This document shows positions 35,334 through 43,700 of a stretch of 64,000 nucleotides of DNA, piece after piece (within the stretch, counting starts at the first letter, position 1; every line of letters starts with the position of its first letter). The translations under genes and the position numbers were made by a program. The notes below the pieces were generated by a model. It worked only from the letters and a program-made list of their open reading frames with translations. It was not told where the DNA came from and ran no database searches. This DNA comes from Candidatus Phaeomarinobacter ectocarpi (GTDB lineage: Bacteria > Pseudomonadota > Alphaproteobacteria > CGMCC-115125), in contig NZ_HG966617.1 in NCBI RefSeq assembly GCF_000689395.1, positions 3,198,721 to 3,262,720 of the forward strand. Direction: 5' to 3'.

Positions 35334-35376
35334 CTTGCCGTGCTGACCTCATGAAAAAGCGTGTTGCACAGCCTGC

Positions 35377-37311
35377 CTAGTTGACCCAGATGGGCGAGGA
35401 CCAGGCCAGTTCCGTTGTTGTGGCTGGAACACCCTCTGGCGGCGTCAAACCCAGTCGCAGACTGTCATAGGTCGACCATCGGCAGGTCGGGTTCTGGATG
35501 ACACGGGCGTAGTAGAACGCCTTTTGACCTTCCACATAGGTCTCATCCGTCCATAGGCTGCTCAGCTGAGCCGCGCCGCCATCCGCATCAAAAGCACAGT
35601 CAGCAAGATCCACATCCGCAGATGTATCAGCACATCTTTTGGTCTCCGCATCAGGCTGCCGACCACCGCTGCACGCCACATCCATCACCAGTTCGCGGGT
35701 CTCCCCATCCTCAACCCAGCCTTTGATGATCTGAACCTTGTCCAGAGGCGCATCAATCGGGTCCTTGAGGGCCTGCACGAGGAAGGACGGCTTTTCGCCG
35801 GTCGCACCCTCAATCGCCCCACCCATTGGCACCCCGGACTGGTAGGCAGCCGCGATGGATGGAGACTCTGGATCTACCCCATCGCCAAAGCCAAAGCTGG
35901 CAAAGAACCGAAGGCCAATGCGTGTCCCGCTGGTGGCATAGACTTCCTTGCGCTTCATGGCGTCAAACAACGCATCCCGCGTGTTTTCCTCTGCCCAGAC
36001 AGCCGCAATGCCACCCGGATTGCGCTTGAGCGCACTACGGCCAGGCCGACCCGGAGCAAGACGTGATTTGGCAGACCCCACAAACACCGCAGCCGCGCCG
36101 CGAAAATCCCATTCTTCAGCATCGCCCGGATTGGAATTGTGCGTATCCGTGCTGCCGATCAGGCCAACTGCCAATGGATTGAAACCAAGCTCTTCATCCA
36201 GCGTCAGGCCTTTTTTCAAACCGTCGCGGACCATTGAGGTTGGTCGGATGCATTCAATCTCGTCGTCTGTTTCGCAGCGTGGCAAAAACTGCTCGATGGC
36301 ACACTCTTCGTCTGTAGTGCCCATACCCAAGGCGCATTCCGAGTTGCCCTTGATCTGGAACATCTCCACCAGCGGCTCCAGGCGTTGCCGGGTGGCCCAG
36401 TTCTCAGCCGTGTAAACATCGCCATCAATGGTCTGACCGGCAAAGGCCAGTCCCCACGATTTGTTGGGGTTGTGCGGAATGGTCAAAAACTCGCACGGGC
36501 GGTCACAGCCAGCTTCAAGTTGTTCCCAAAGGTCAAACTCTGACAGGGCATCAAATGCAGAGACAGCGTGAGACGGCACATCTCCATTCCGGAATATGAC
36601 ATTGCGGTGCATCTTGCCGGTGCCTTCCAGCGGCGGAGAATATTCATAAGCCGCAAAGGCCGTGAAGCGGCCCGGTTCATTGTGCTGATCGGCCATGTCC
36701 ACGACGTGTGCCCATGTCGCCTCCATGTAGCTGCGCTCTTTTTCAGGATCTTCGATAGCAAGCGCGAAGGCTGAAACCGGCGGGCGCTGAGCCCCCTGCC
36801 GCCGCAGCTCCAAAAAGAGTTCGGCGCTGGGCTGCTGAACTGTCTTGCACAATTCCTGCGTTGCTTCATTCCGGTTGACGTCGTCGCAGGCCTCCGCCAG
36901 GCCGAACCCTTCGGCGTGATCAGTGATGGCTGCAAAGTCCAGGGGGCGGGTGAGCTGCATCAGCTCTCCGGTCGGGCCTTCCATCGCTTCGCCTTTTGCA
37001 AACCGGTAGGACTCATCCACCGAGAGCCGGTTGCCAAAGAGATAGGCATCGAAGGACAGGGTGGAGTGGGTATGCAGTTCACCGAAATAGACATTGCGCA
37101 GCTCGCTCCGCTCTGAATAAGCCGCTGGCATCACATCAGGTTGGTGAAAGGCGTCTTCATTCTGCGCGGCAACATCGGCGCGCATCTGAGCGATGTCTTC
37201 TTCTGAGAAAAGCGGGGCCTGCAAATAGGCCTGGACCCCCAGGTAGCCGGCACCCGCAATCACCGTCAACAAAGCCGCACCAATGGCAATCTTTTGTGAG
37301 CGTCCCATCAT
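35377..37311 (-). CDS. DUF3604 domain protein
   Basis: 644 residues. An N-terminal signal or anchor (KIAIGAALLTVIAGAGYLG, about 6-25) precedes a DUF3604 domain: NVYFGELHTHSTLSFDAYLFGN, DFAAITDHAEGF, FTAFAAYEYSP, PHNPNKSWG and GLIGSTDTHNSNPG. The pattern HTHS...DHAE...H...DTH is a PHP-like set of metal-binding histidines and aspartates, so a phosphoesterase-like hydrolase on the periplasmic side is plausible. Function of DUF3604 is not established. The start could be 37311 or 37308 after GGGGGA. Monocistronic between the orphan membrane gene and a divergent GST. Confidence 0.87.
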   Translation of the reverse strand: MMGRSQKIAIGAALLTVIAGAGYLGVQAYLQAPLFSEEDIAQMRADVAAQNEDAFHQPDVMPAAYSERSELRNVYFGELHTHSTLSFDAYLFGNRLSVDESYRFAKGEAMEGPTGELMQLTRPLDFAAITDHAEGFGLAEACDDVNRNEATQELCKTVQQPSAELFLELRRQGAQRPPVSAFALAIEDPEKERSYMEATWAHVVDMADQHNEPGRFTAFAAYEYSPPLEGTGKMHRNVIFRNGDVPSHAVSAFDALSEFDLWEQLEAGCDRPCEFLTIPHNPNKSWGLAFAGQTIDGDVYTAENWATRQRLEPLVEMFQIKGNSECALGMGTTDEECAIEQFLPRCETDDEIECIRPTSMVRDGLKKGLTLDEELGFNPLAVGLIGSTDTHNSNPGDAEEWDFRGAAAVFVGSAKSRLAPGRPGRSALKRNPGGIAAVWAEENTRDALFDAMKRKEVYATSGTRIGLRFFASFGFGDGVDPESPSIAAAYQSGVPMGGAIEGATGEKPSFLVQALKDPIDAPLDKVQIIKGWVEDGETRELVMDVACSGGRQPDAETKRCADTSADVDLADCAFDADGGAAQLSSLWTDETYVEGQKAFYYARVIQNPTCRWSTYDSLRLGLTPPEGVPATTTELAWSSPIWVN

Positions 37312-37547
37312 GTCCCCCGGGCGTTTTTTTTGGAGTTGCCCCGCCGACAACGATCCAGTTGCATGGGGGTGACTACATTTGTTCAGCTCATTCTAGGAGC
37401 CAGATGGAACAATTGCACCCCGATCCGGCAACTCAGCCAGCGACACACCGATTCCGATTCCCAATTTGCGACCAGCCTGTCATAGGATGGGGCCAACACA
37501 ACAAACACGCCCTTGCAGGCGGGCACCAGGAACAGGAACGATTGACC

Positions 37548-38210
37548 ATGCTGAAGCTACTCGGATTTCCGGCATCGAATTACTACAACATGGTCAAGAT
37601 GGCTTTGATGGAAAAAGGTGCCGAATACGAAGACGTCCGCGTCTATTCCGGAAGCAGCGACGAGTTTCTCGCCAAGAGCGCCATGGGCAAAGTTCCCGCT
37701 CTCGAAACATCCCAAGGCTCCCTGAGCGAAACAAGTGTGATCCTGGATTACATCGAAGACACTGTTGAGGGTCCATCATTCTATCCAGCCGATCCCTATG
37801 AACGCGCCCGCGCCAGAGAACTCGTCAAATTCTCGGAACTCTATCTTGAGTTGCCTGCACGGCGGTGTTTCGGCGAAGCCTTTTTCGGCACAGGCCCCGT
37901 GTCACAGGAAGTCAAAGACAGCGTGCGCCCGGTAATCGAAAAAGGCTGTGCTGCCATCAAGCGACGGGGAAGCTTCTCGCCCTATCTGGCAGGCAATGAG
38001 ATCACCTACGCAGACATGGTTTTCCTACACTCATTCCCCATGGCACAGGGCGTGGCAAAGATCGTGTTCGACTGGGACCTGTTCGAAGACCTGCCCGAAG
38101 CCGCAGCTCTGCTGGAACTTCTCAACGAGCGCCCAACCGTAAAGACGATCGTCGCGGATACCGCAGAAGGCATGAAAGCGTTCCGCAAGAACTACGGCAT
38201 GAAGGACTAG
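37548..38210 (+). CDS. Glutathione S-transferase
   Basis: 220 residues. Thioredoxin-like domain: LKLLGFPASNYYNMVKMALM, then GKVPALETSQGSLSETSVILDYIED with cis-Pro and glutathione-binding ETS. C-terminal helices include EITYADMVFLHSF in place of the usual D-box. It converges by 4 bp with the PhlG-like gene. The start at 37548 follows CAGGAACG; a longer open frame upstream lies opposite DUF3604 and is not coding. Role presumably in detoxification; substrate unknown. Confidence 0.9.
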   Translation: MLKLLGFPASNYYNMVKMALMEKGAEYEDVRVYSGSSDEFLAKSAMGKVPALETSQGSLSETSVILDYIEDTVEGPSFYPADPYERARARELVKFSELYLELPARRCFGEAFFGTGPVSQEVKDSVRPVIEKGCAAIKRRGSFSPYLAGNEITYADMVFLHSFPMAQGVAKIVFDWDLFEDLPEAAALLELLNERPTVKTIVADTAEGMKAFRKNYGMKD

Positions 38211-38980
38211 TTGCCGGTTTGCAGATCAACTGACGGCGTCGGAGCAGGAAACGATCCGGTCTCCTGTGCATGAAGGTCGGGTAGGAAATCCGCCAGCGTA
38301 CCCATCTCCTCAATGGCATGCACCATCAAGGCAACGGCATCCGCTTCACTGATCGCAAGTCTGCGCGCAAGGTAAGTATTGCCGAAAACGCCCTCAATGG
38401 ATGTGACGCTGTCGTTCCCTTCGCGGCGCGCGACATGACCCATCCAGAAACGGCTGCGCATTTCCGCACCGAACGCTGTGTCGCGAACGATGTGACACAT
38501 CCTCGCGACATAAATCGGCGTTTCCAGAAGACCGACACGCGCGCAGACTGCGACATCACCCGGCTTGAGATCTGCATCCGCGAGGATTTCCTCCGGCGGC
38601 ACAAACTGGATGCGTAGCTTTACCAGTTCGGTCCCGATGTACTCGTGCACCAGATGGCTGGCGCCAACATACGCGCCGGGCACTTTGTTTTCCCAATCCA
38701 TCCACACATGTGCCGTCGGGTGCCAGCGTTTGTAGTGCTCTGTGGTCTGCAGATAGTCGGCAAACCACCAGCGCACCATGTCGGCCTTCACGTCGGGCAT
38801 GCGTGTCAGGGCTGACACTTGATACACACCATTCGGCTGACGCTGAACCCCGGTTTCTGTGGACATGTAGCCATCGCCAAGAACGCCCTTGCCGCTCGGC
38901 CCCCCGGAGAACGGCGGCCAGCCAAACGCCGCCACGATCAGCGCTGCAAGAGCTACCGCCCCAAAGATCCACTTGTTCAT
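38207..38980 (-). CDS. PhlG-like (DAPG hydrolase fold) protein with N-terminal anchor
   Basis: 257 residues. After an N-terminal hydrophobic signal/anchor (residues 3-20) comes a domain with WWFADYLQTTEHYKRWHP, HVWMDWENK, SHLVHEYIGTELVKLRIQFVPPEEIL, then RMCHIVRDT and NTYLARRL. This His/Glu spacing resembles the 2,4-diacetylphloroglucinol hydrolase (PhlG) group, zinc enzymes that cut C-C bonds of acylphenols and relatives. The usual PhlG is cytosolic, so the anchor is unusual. Start 38980 follows GGGGCGAGG. It lies 45 bp downstream of the third P450 on the same strand and could be cotranscribed. Moderate confidence in family. Confidence 0.65.
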   Translation of the reverse strand: MNKWIFGAVALAALIVAAFGWPPFSGGPSGKGVLGDGYMSTETGVQRQPNGVYQVSALTRMPDVKADMVRWWFADYLQTTEHYKRWHPTAHVWMDWENKVPGAYVGASHLVHEYIGTELVKLRIQFVPPEEILADADLKPGDVAVCARVGLLETPIYVARMCHIVRDTAFGAEMRSRFWMGHVARREGNDSVTSIEGVFGNTYLARRLAISEADAVALMVHAIEEMGTLADFLPDLHAQETGSFPAPTPSVDLQTGN

Positions 38981-39025
38981 GCCTCGCCCCCACACAATGA
39001 AGTGCGCGTCTCGTCACGGTATCAT

Positions 39026-40300
39026 CTAGAGCGGGTGCAACCGCACGGGCACGCTTGCGATCCCGCGAATGAAATTGTTCGACAAGCGCTCCACCTCCCC
39101 CACGACCTCAACTGTGTGGAAGCGCTTCATGATCTCTTCCCACAAGACACGAAGCTGCATCTCCGCCAGCCGGTTGCCCATGCAGCGATGAACACCAAAG
39201 CCGAATGACACATGCTGACGGGCATTGGGGCGATCAATGATCAAACGGTCCGCATCAGGAAACACCGCCTCGTCGCGATTGCCGGACAGGTACCACATAA
39301 CCACCTTGTCGCCTTTGCGAATGGTCTTGCCACCCAGCTCCACATCCTCAAGTGCCGTGCGCCGCATGTGGATGACCGGCGTCTGCCAACGCACGGTTTC
39401 GGCCACCATGTTGGGAATAAGGGCGGGGGTGTCGCGCAGCTTCTGGTATTCTTCAGGGTACTGATTAAGCGCAACCACGCCGCCACTGATGCTGTTGCGT
39501 GTCGTGTCATTGCCGCCAACGATGAGTAGGATGATATTGCCCAGCATAAGGAGTGGATCTTCGCTCAGATGTTTCGTCGCCTCTCCATGCGCGAGCATCG
39601 ACACGAAATCAAACTTGGGTGGCTGCGCAGCGCGTTCCTGCCACAGTTGATAGAAGGTCGTTGCACACTCGATCAACGCATCCCGCCGCGCACCCATGTC
39701 ATTGGCTTCCCCCGTGACCTTGGGCACAGCCGTCGCGACATCCGACCAGCGGATGAGATCACGCCGCCGCTCGTAGGGAAAGTCGAACAGGGTGGCCAGC
39801 ATGCGGGCAGTCAGTTCCACCGACACCCGGTCCACCCAGTTGAACGTCTCGCCAACAGGCAGGTTATCGAGGATGTCGGCCGCCCGTTCGCGGATCAGGG
39901 GCTCAAGCTCTGCCAGGTTCTTGGGCGCAACAGCCGGCGAGACGGCCTTACGCTGGGTCGCGTGCTTGGGTTCATCCATCGATATGAAGGAGGGGTCGCG
40001 CATGAGCTGCTCCCCATCCAGGGGCTGCGGATCAACAATGGCGATGCCACCTTCTTCAGACGAAAACACCTTGTGGTTCGCGTCCACCGCCTTGGTCATG
40101 TCATGGCTCGTGACCGACCAGAAAGGACCGTTTTCACTGTCTGCGAGATAGTGGACCGGCGCTTCTGCCCGAAGCCGCGCGAACCACGGCCGCCAGGTGT
40201 CGTTCTTGAAAAGATGCGGCTGGGAAACATCCAGCTCCGCGAGCGGAATGTCATTGACATCGATGGCACCGTTCGGGCTCGTCTGATTGGCCGTTGTCAT
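39026..40300 (-). CDS. Cytochrome P450, CYP153-like (third copy)
   Basis: 424 residues. It has the CYP153 I-helix LLIVGGNDTTRNSISGG, K-helix ETVRWQTPVIHMRR and haem loop FGFGVHRCMGNR (Cys373). It resembles the pair at the window start but is clearly more divergent, including in the N-terminal half. Expected to hydroxylate alkyl termini using separate redox partners. The start at 40300 has a GAGGAC site; an upstream extension to 40375 is opposite nothing but lacks a ribosome site. Neighbours are the PhlG-like gene downstream and a YdjM-like gene upstream on the same strand. Confidence 0.92.
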   Translation of the reverse strand: MTTANQTSPNGAIDVNDIPLAELDVSQPHLFKNDTWRPWFARLRAEAPVHYLADSENGPFWSVTSHDMTKAVDANHKVFSSEEGGIAIVDPQPLDGEQLMRDPSFISMDEPKHATQRKAVSPAVAPKNLAELEPLIRERAADILDNLPVGETFNWVDRVSVELTARMLATLFDFPYERRRDLIRWSDVATAVPKVTGEANDMGARRDALIECATTFYQLWQERAAQPPKFDFVSMLAHGEATKHLSEDPLLMLGNIILLIVGGNDTTRNSISGGVVALNQYPEEYQKLRDTPALIPNMVAETVRWQTPVIHMRRTALEDVELGGKTIRKGDKVVMWYLSGNRDEAVFPDADRLIIDRPNARQHVSFGFGVHRCMGNRLAEMQLRVLWEEIMKRFHTVEVVGEVERLSNNFIRGIASVPVRLHPL

Positions 40301-40398
40301 CGCTGGGTCCTCATCTCGCAAAGAAGCTTTGGGAAAAGTGACGTACAGCATGGCTGACGCGGAGGCCTTGCGCAATCCAGCGGTGACAGCCGCGCCCG

Positions 40399-41463
40399 TC
40401 AGCAGGTCAAAACAATTGTCCCACAGTTTGGAAGGGCGTCCGCCTCCGCCTGCCGCACGGTTGGCTGGCCAACAAGGCGATCGGCAAGCCAGTCCAGATC
40501 CTGTCCGATGGTACCCGTGCGATTGCTCAGCGGTACAGGAGGAATGGATGTCACCGTGTCGCCGCGCTGCTCCGCAATGGCAAACCGGAAGACGTAGCTC
40601 GGCGTAAGGCCCATGCGCAGATCAGAGACAACAATCTGCTCGCCTTCCAGTTCGGCACGATAGTAGCCACGGCTGAACCATTCGAGCTTCTGGAACGCGT
40701 CGTTATCGCCCAGCCCCGCCACCAGCTCCGGGTGCCGCGGATGGGTGTAGATGCGCGGCTCTGACTCATCATCCAGCAGCGAGAGATAGAGATTGTGGTA
40801 CCGGTCATCTTCCATCCCGATGACTTTCCACACCACTGTGTTGAGCGGCCCGGCAATTGCAAAGACACGGTCCGCCTCAATGCCGGCTTTGGCAAAAATA
40901 GCCTGTGCTCGGTTTTCGATGTGGGACTGCAGAACCACACTCAGCCCCATATAGGCCGTGGTGAACAGTAGCACCGCAGCGAGCCCGTTGCGCAAGCGCA
41001 GGGACCACTGTGAGCGCGCCAGGGCCCAGATGACGACCCCGACAATCGGCAATGTATACAGAGGGTCGATGATGAACAGCGAGCCGACCCCGACGGGGTC
41101 CTCGAAAAACGGCCAGAACAGCCGCGTGCCATACACCGTGATGCCATCAATAAGCGCGTGGGTCGAAAAGCATAAAAAGACCGTCAGCCAGACCATCCAG
41201 CGATGGTCTTTGAGCGCCTTGATCGTGCGCACAAGCAGCTCACCGATGACCGGCGCTGCGACCGCGTGCACGAACAGGGAATGCGTCCATCCGCGATGCA
41301 GCACAAAGGCATCCACCGGGTTGTCGAATGGCAGAAAGACGTCCAGGTCAGGGATCGTTCCCAGTGCACCACCCAGAAGAGCGGCTTTGCGTGGACCAAG
41401 CGTCTTTCCCAGACACACAGTGGAAACAGCTGCACCCAGCGCGAATTGTGTCAGCGAATCCAT
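40399..41463 (-). CDS. YdjM/YbcI-family membrane protein (annotated metal-dependent hydrolase)
   Basis: 354 residues. The N-terminal MDSLTQFALGAAVSTVCLG, GTIPDLDVFLPF and HRGWTHSLF are the conserved features of PF04307 membrane proteins, with several hydrophobic helices up to about residue 190 and a soluble C-terminal half. H, D and HS residues may bind metal. The biochemical role is poorly defined; some members are DNA-damage inducible. It is on the same strand as the P450 with a 98-bp gap. Confidence 0.82.
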   Translation of the reverse strand: MDSLTQFALGAAVSTVCLGKTLGPRKAALLGGALGTIPDLDVFLPFDNPVDAFVLHRGWTHSLFVHAVAAPVIGELLVRTIKALKDHRWMVWLTVFLCFSTHALIDGITVYGTRLFWPFFEDPVGVGSLFIIDPLYTLPIVGVVIWALARSQWSLRLRNGLAAVLLFTTAYMGLSVVLQSHIENRAQAIFAKAGIEADRVFAIAGPLNTVVWKVIGMEDDRYHNLYLSLLDDESEPRIYTHPRHPELVAGLGDNDAFQKLEWFSRGYYRAELEGEQIVVSDLRMGLTPSYVFRFAIAEQRGDTVTSIPPVPLSNRTGTIGQDLDWLADRLVGQPTVRQAEADALPNCGTIVLTC

Positions 41464-41812
41464 TCGGTTGAACTGTCCTTTGGGATCGACGGCAGCGCAG
41501 GCAGGATAGCCGCGCCCTTAGGAGGGCCTGTCGCAAACAGCATGTGGATGCGACGGCTGCGATAGTCAAGAAAAGCGATGTACGCGGAGAGATACATCCA
41601 CAGGCGCTCATGTCCAGCCGCGCCACACATACGCGCCGCGCTGACACGGCCCTTGCCCATCATGTGGGGCTCAGCGCAGTATGCGCTATCCCGAAATTGG
41701 CGCTCCGTGATCAATCCCGGATGCGCGCCGACGCGAGTTGGAAACACCTGCAACCATTCAACTCGGCACCGCTCTCACTATCGAACCAAAAACACTCCCG
41801 GAGGAAACACAC
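41464..41812. other. Gap before the acyl-CoA dehydrogenase
   Basis: 349 bp between divergent genes. A minus-strand frame of about 100 codons overlaps the end of this gap but has no domain or ribosome site and I do not call it. No dyad stands out. The promoters of both divergent genes must lie here. Confidence 0.5.
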
Positions 41813-43060
41813 GTGCAAGATCAAAACCCCGACCTATTCAATCTCGCCATGTCTGAAAAGGCGCGTCCATTGATGGACGCCGTTCAGGCCCATATCGACC
41901 AGAATGTCGTTCCCATCTCTGACGAGTTCAACGCCCTCGATGCCGAAAAGGAAGACCGTTGGACCTGGCACCCACGCCAGCTCGAATTGCTCGACGGCGC
42001 CAAGGCGAAAGCCAAGGAGTCCGGCCTGTGGAACTTCTTCCTGCCGGATTCCGAGTTTGGTGAAGGTCTGTCCAATCTCGACTACGCCTACATCGCGGCC
42101 GAGCTTGGCAAGTACCCGCTTGCCTCAGAGACCCTGAACTGCAGCGCACCGGATACCGGCAACATGGAAGTGCTGGAACGCGTCGGCACCGCCGCACAGC
42201 AGGAGAAGTGGCTGAAGCCATTGCTGAACGGTGAAATCCGCTCGGCCTATGCCATGACCGAGCCCGGTCTGCCATCGTCTGATGCCAAGAACATTTCCAC
42301 CAGCGCCGTGCTTGAAAATGGCGAATGGGTGATCAACGGCGAGAAGTTCTACATCTCCGGCGCCGGCGACCCGCGCTGCAAGATCATGATCGTCATGGTG
42401 AAGACCAGCCCGGATGCGGCACCGCACAAGCAGCAGTCGCAGATCCTTGTGCCCAAGGACACGCCGGGCGTTGAAATCCTCGAAGGCATGGAAGTGTTCG
42501 GCGAGGATCATGCCCCACGCGGTCACATGCACATCAAGTTCAACAATGTGCGCGTGCCTGAAGAAAACATTCTGCTGGGCGAAGGCCGTGGCTTTGAAAT
42601 CTCACAGCTGCGCCTTGGACCAGGCCGCATCCATCACTGCATGCGCTCCATCGGCAAAGCCGAAAAGGCCCTGGAACTGATGGTGCGTCGCGGTGCCACG
42701 CGCGATGCCTTCGGCAAGCCACTTATCAAGCTGGGCGGCAATCTCGAAAAAGTGTCGCGCGCCCGCATCGAGATCAACGCCATGCGCCTTGCTGTATTAC
42801 AGGCCGCCAAGGCCATGGACGTGCTGGGCAACAAGGAAGCCCGCGTCTACATCAGCGCCGTCAAAGCCATGGTGCCGGAGAAGGTCTGTCAGATCATTGA
42901 TGACGCCATCCAGATCCACGGCGCCACCGGCGTCTCCCAGTGGACACCGCTCGCGTCTCTCTATGCAGACATCCGCCACCTGCGCTTCGCAGACGGTCCC
43001 GACGAAGTGCACCACATGGTCGTCGGCCGCGCCGAAGTGCAGGGCTATGATCTCTGGTAG
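41813..43060 (+). CDS. Acyl-CoA dehydrogenase family protein
   Basis: 415 residues, typical length for the family. YAMTEPGLPSSDAKNIST is the FAD/substrate signature at the start of the middle domain; LGPGRIHHCMRSIGKAEKAL and RRGATRDAFGKPL begin the C-terminal helical domain, and IQIHGATGVSQWTPL is the conserved FAD loop. It introduces a trans-2 double bond in acyl-CoA with electron transfer flavoprotein as acceptor. The start is the GTG at 41813, seven bases after GGAGGA; an ATG at 41738 lacks a ribosome site. Fits beta-oxidation of acids derived from alkane oxidation. Confidence 0.92.
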   Translation: MQDQNPDLFNLAMSEKARPLMDAVQAHIDQNVVPISDEFNALDAEKEDRWTWHPRQLELLDGAKAKAKESGLWNFFLPDSEFGEGLSNLDYAYIAAELGKYPLASETLNCSAPDTGNMEVLERVGTAAQQEKWLKPLLNGEIRSAYAMTEPGLPSSDAKNISTSAVLENGEWVINGEKFYISGAGDPRCKIMIVMVKTSPDAAPHKQQSQILVPKDTPGVEILEGMEVFGEDHAPRGHMHIKFNNVRVPEENILLGEGRGFEISQLRLGPGRIHHCMRSIGKAEKALELMVRRGATRDAFGKPLIKLGGNLEKVSRARIEINAMRLAVLQAAKAMDVLGNKEARVYISAVKAMVPEKVCQIIDDAIQIHGATGVSQWTPLASLYADIRHLRFADGPDEVHHMVVGRAEVQGYDLW

Positions 43061-43065
43061 AGCCC

Positions 43066-43128
43066 TTTTGCAGAGCAAAAATTGGGTATCGTTCGTTGCC
43101 GAGAGGCTTTGTATAGGCCTCTCGGCAA
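43066..43128 (+). terminator. Two hairpins at the left edge of the tRNA-Gly island
   Basis: A small stem TTTTGC/GCAAAA (43066-43080) follows the acyl-CoA dehydrogenase stop by five bases. Then comes a perfect 12-bp stem, TTGCCGAGAGGC (43096-43107) and GCCTCTCGGCAA (43117-43128), with a nine-base loop. The second lacks a U tract, so it could be a terminator for either strand, an mRNA-end structure, or a boundary remnant. It marks where base composition drops. Confidence 0.5.
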
Positions 43129-43159
43129 CACGCGAGAGACAACGCTCCGGTCGAAGACA

Positions 43160-43678
43160 ATGAAAATTGAGACGCGCACAGATGTCGCTGGAATGCGCTG
43201 CACCGCCCACTTCAGCGACGATGAAATTTATCGGTACTATCTTGAATGGCGGTGGAGTAACGATCCGTTGCTGGTTGTTTGCATGCTGAATCCTTCAACT
43301 GCCACGCATGAAATCATGGACCCCACCATTCGCGGCCTAATTCGCAGAGCCGACGCATGGCGATACGGAGGAATTGCTGTTGTGAACCTCTTCGCATATC
43401 GCTCAACTTCACCAAAAGTGATGAAAAAGGCGCCAAATCCTGTTGGACCAGACAATGATGACATGCTGGTTTGCGTTTCCGAGGCCACTGGTAACACGCT
43501 TCCGATAGTTGCGGCTTGGGGCAACCACGGCAGGTTTCAAGAGCGAGACAGCAAGGTCTTACAAATGCTCAAAAGACCATTTTCCGCCTTCGCGTCGAAC
43601 GCCAATGGGACGCCGAAACACCCGCTCTATGTACCGCGCAGTTTGCAACCGTCTGATTGGTACCGGCCCTCGCATTGA
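43160..43678 (+). CDS. DUF1643 domain protein
   Basis: 172 residues, nearly all one DUF1643 domain: VCMLNPSTATHEIMDPTIRG, AWRYGGIAVVNLFAYRSTSP, VGPDNDDML and VAAWGNHG. DUF1643 is uncharacterised and common in phages and mobile regions; the NPST and AWG motifs recall the uracil-DNA-glycosylase superfamily layout, but I cannot prove homology by eye. AT-richer than the flanking acyl-CoA dehydrogenase. It is convergent with the two-gene nucleotide-domain operon, so it may belong to the same acquired island while being separately expressed. No strong ribosome site precedes ATG 43160. Confidence 0.82.
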   Translation: MKIETRTDVAGMRCTAHFSDDEIYRYYLEWRWSNDPLLVVCMLNPSTATHEIMDPTIRGLIRRADAWRYGGIAVVNLFAYRSTSPKVMKKAPNPVGPDNDDMLVCVSEATGNTLPIVAAWGNHGRFQERDSKVLQMLKRPFSAFASNANGTPKHPLYVPRSLQPSDWYRPSH

Positions 43679-43700
43679 GGTTCGTTACGAACACGCCCTT

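Noticed and set aside
41451-41753. 100-codon minus-strand frame upstream of the YdjM-like gene
   Set aside because: Overlaps the gene start, lacks a ribosome site and resembles no family.
43061-43160. Direct repeat of the tRNA-Gly 3' end as an attachment site
   Set aside because: I looked for the tRNA 3' sequence here and did not find a convincing copy; no integrase gene is present either, so mobility of the island remains inferred from position and composition.
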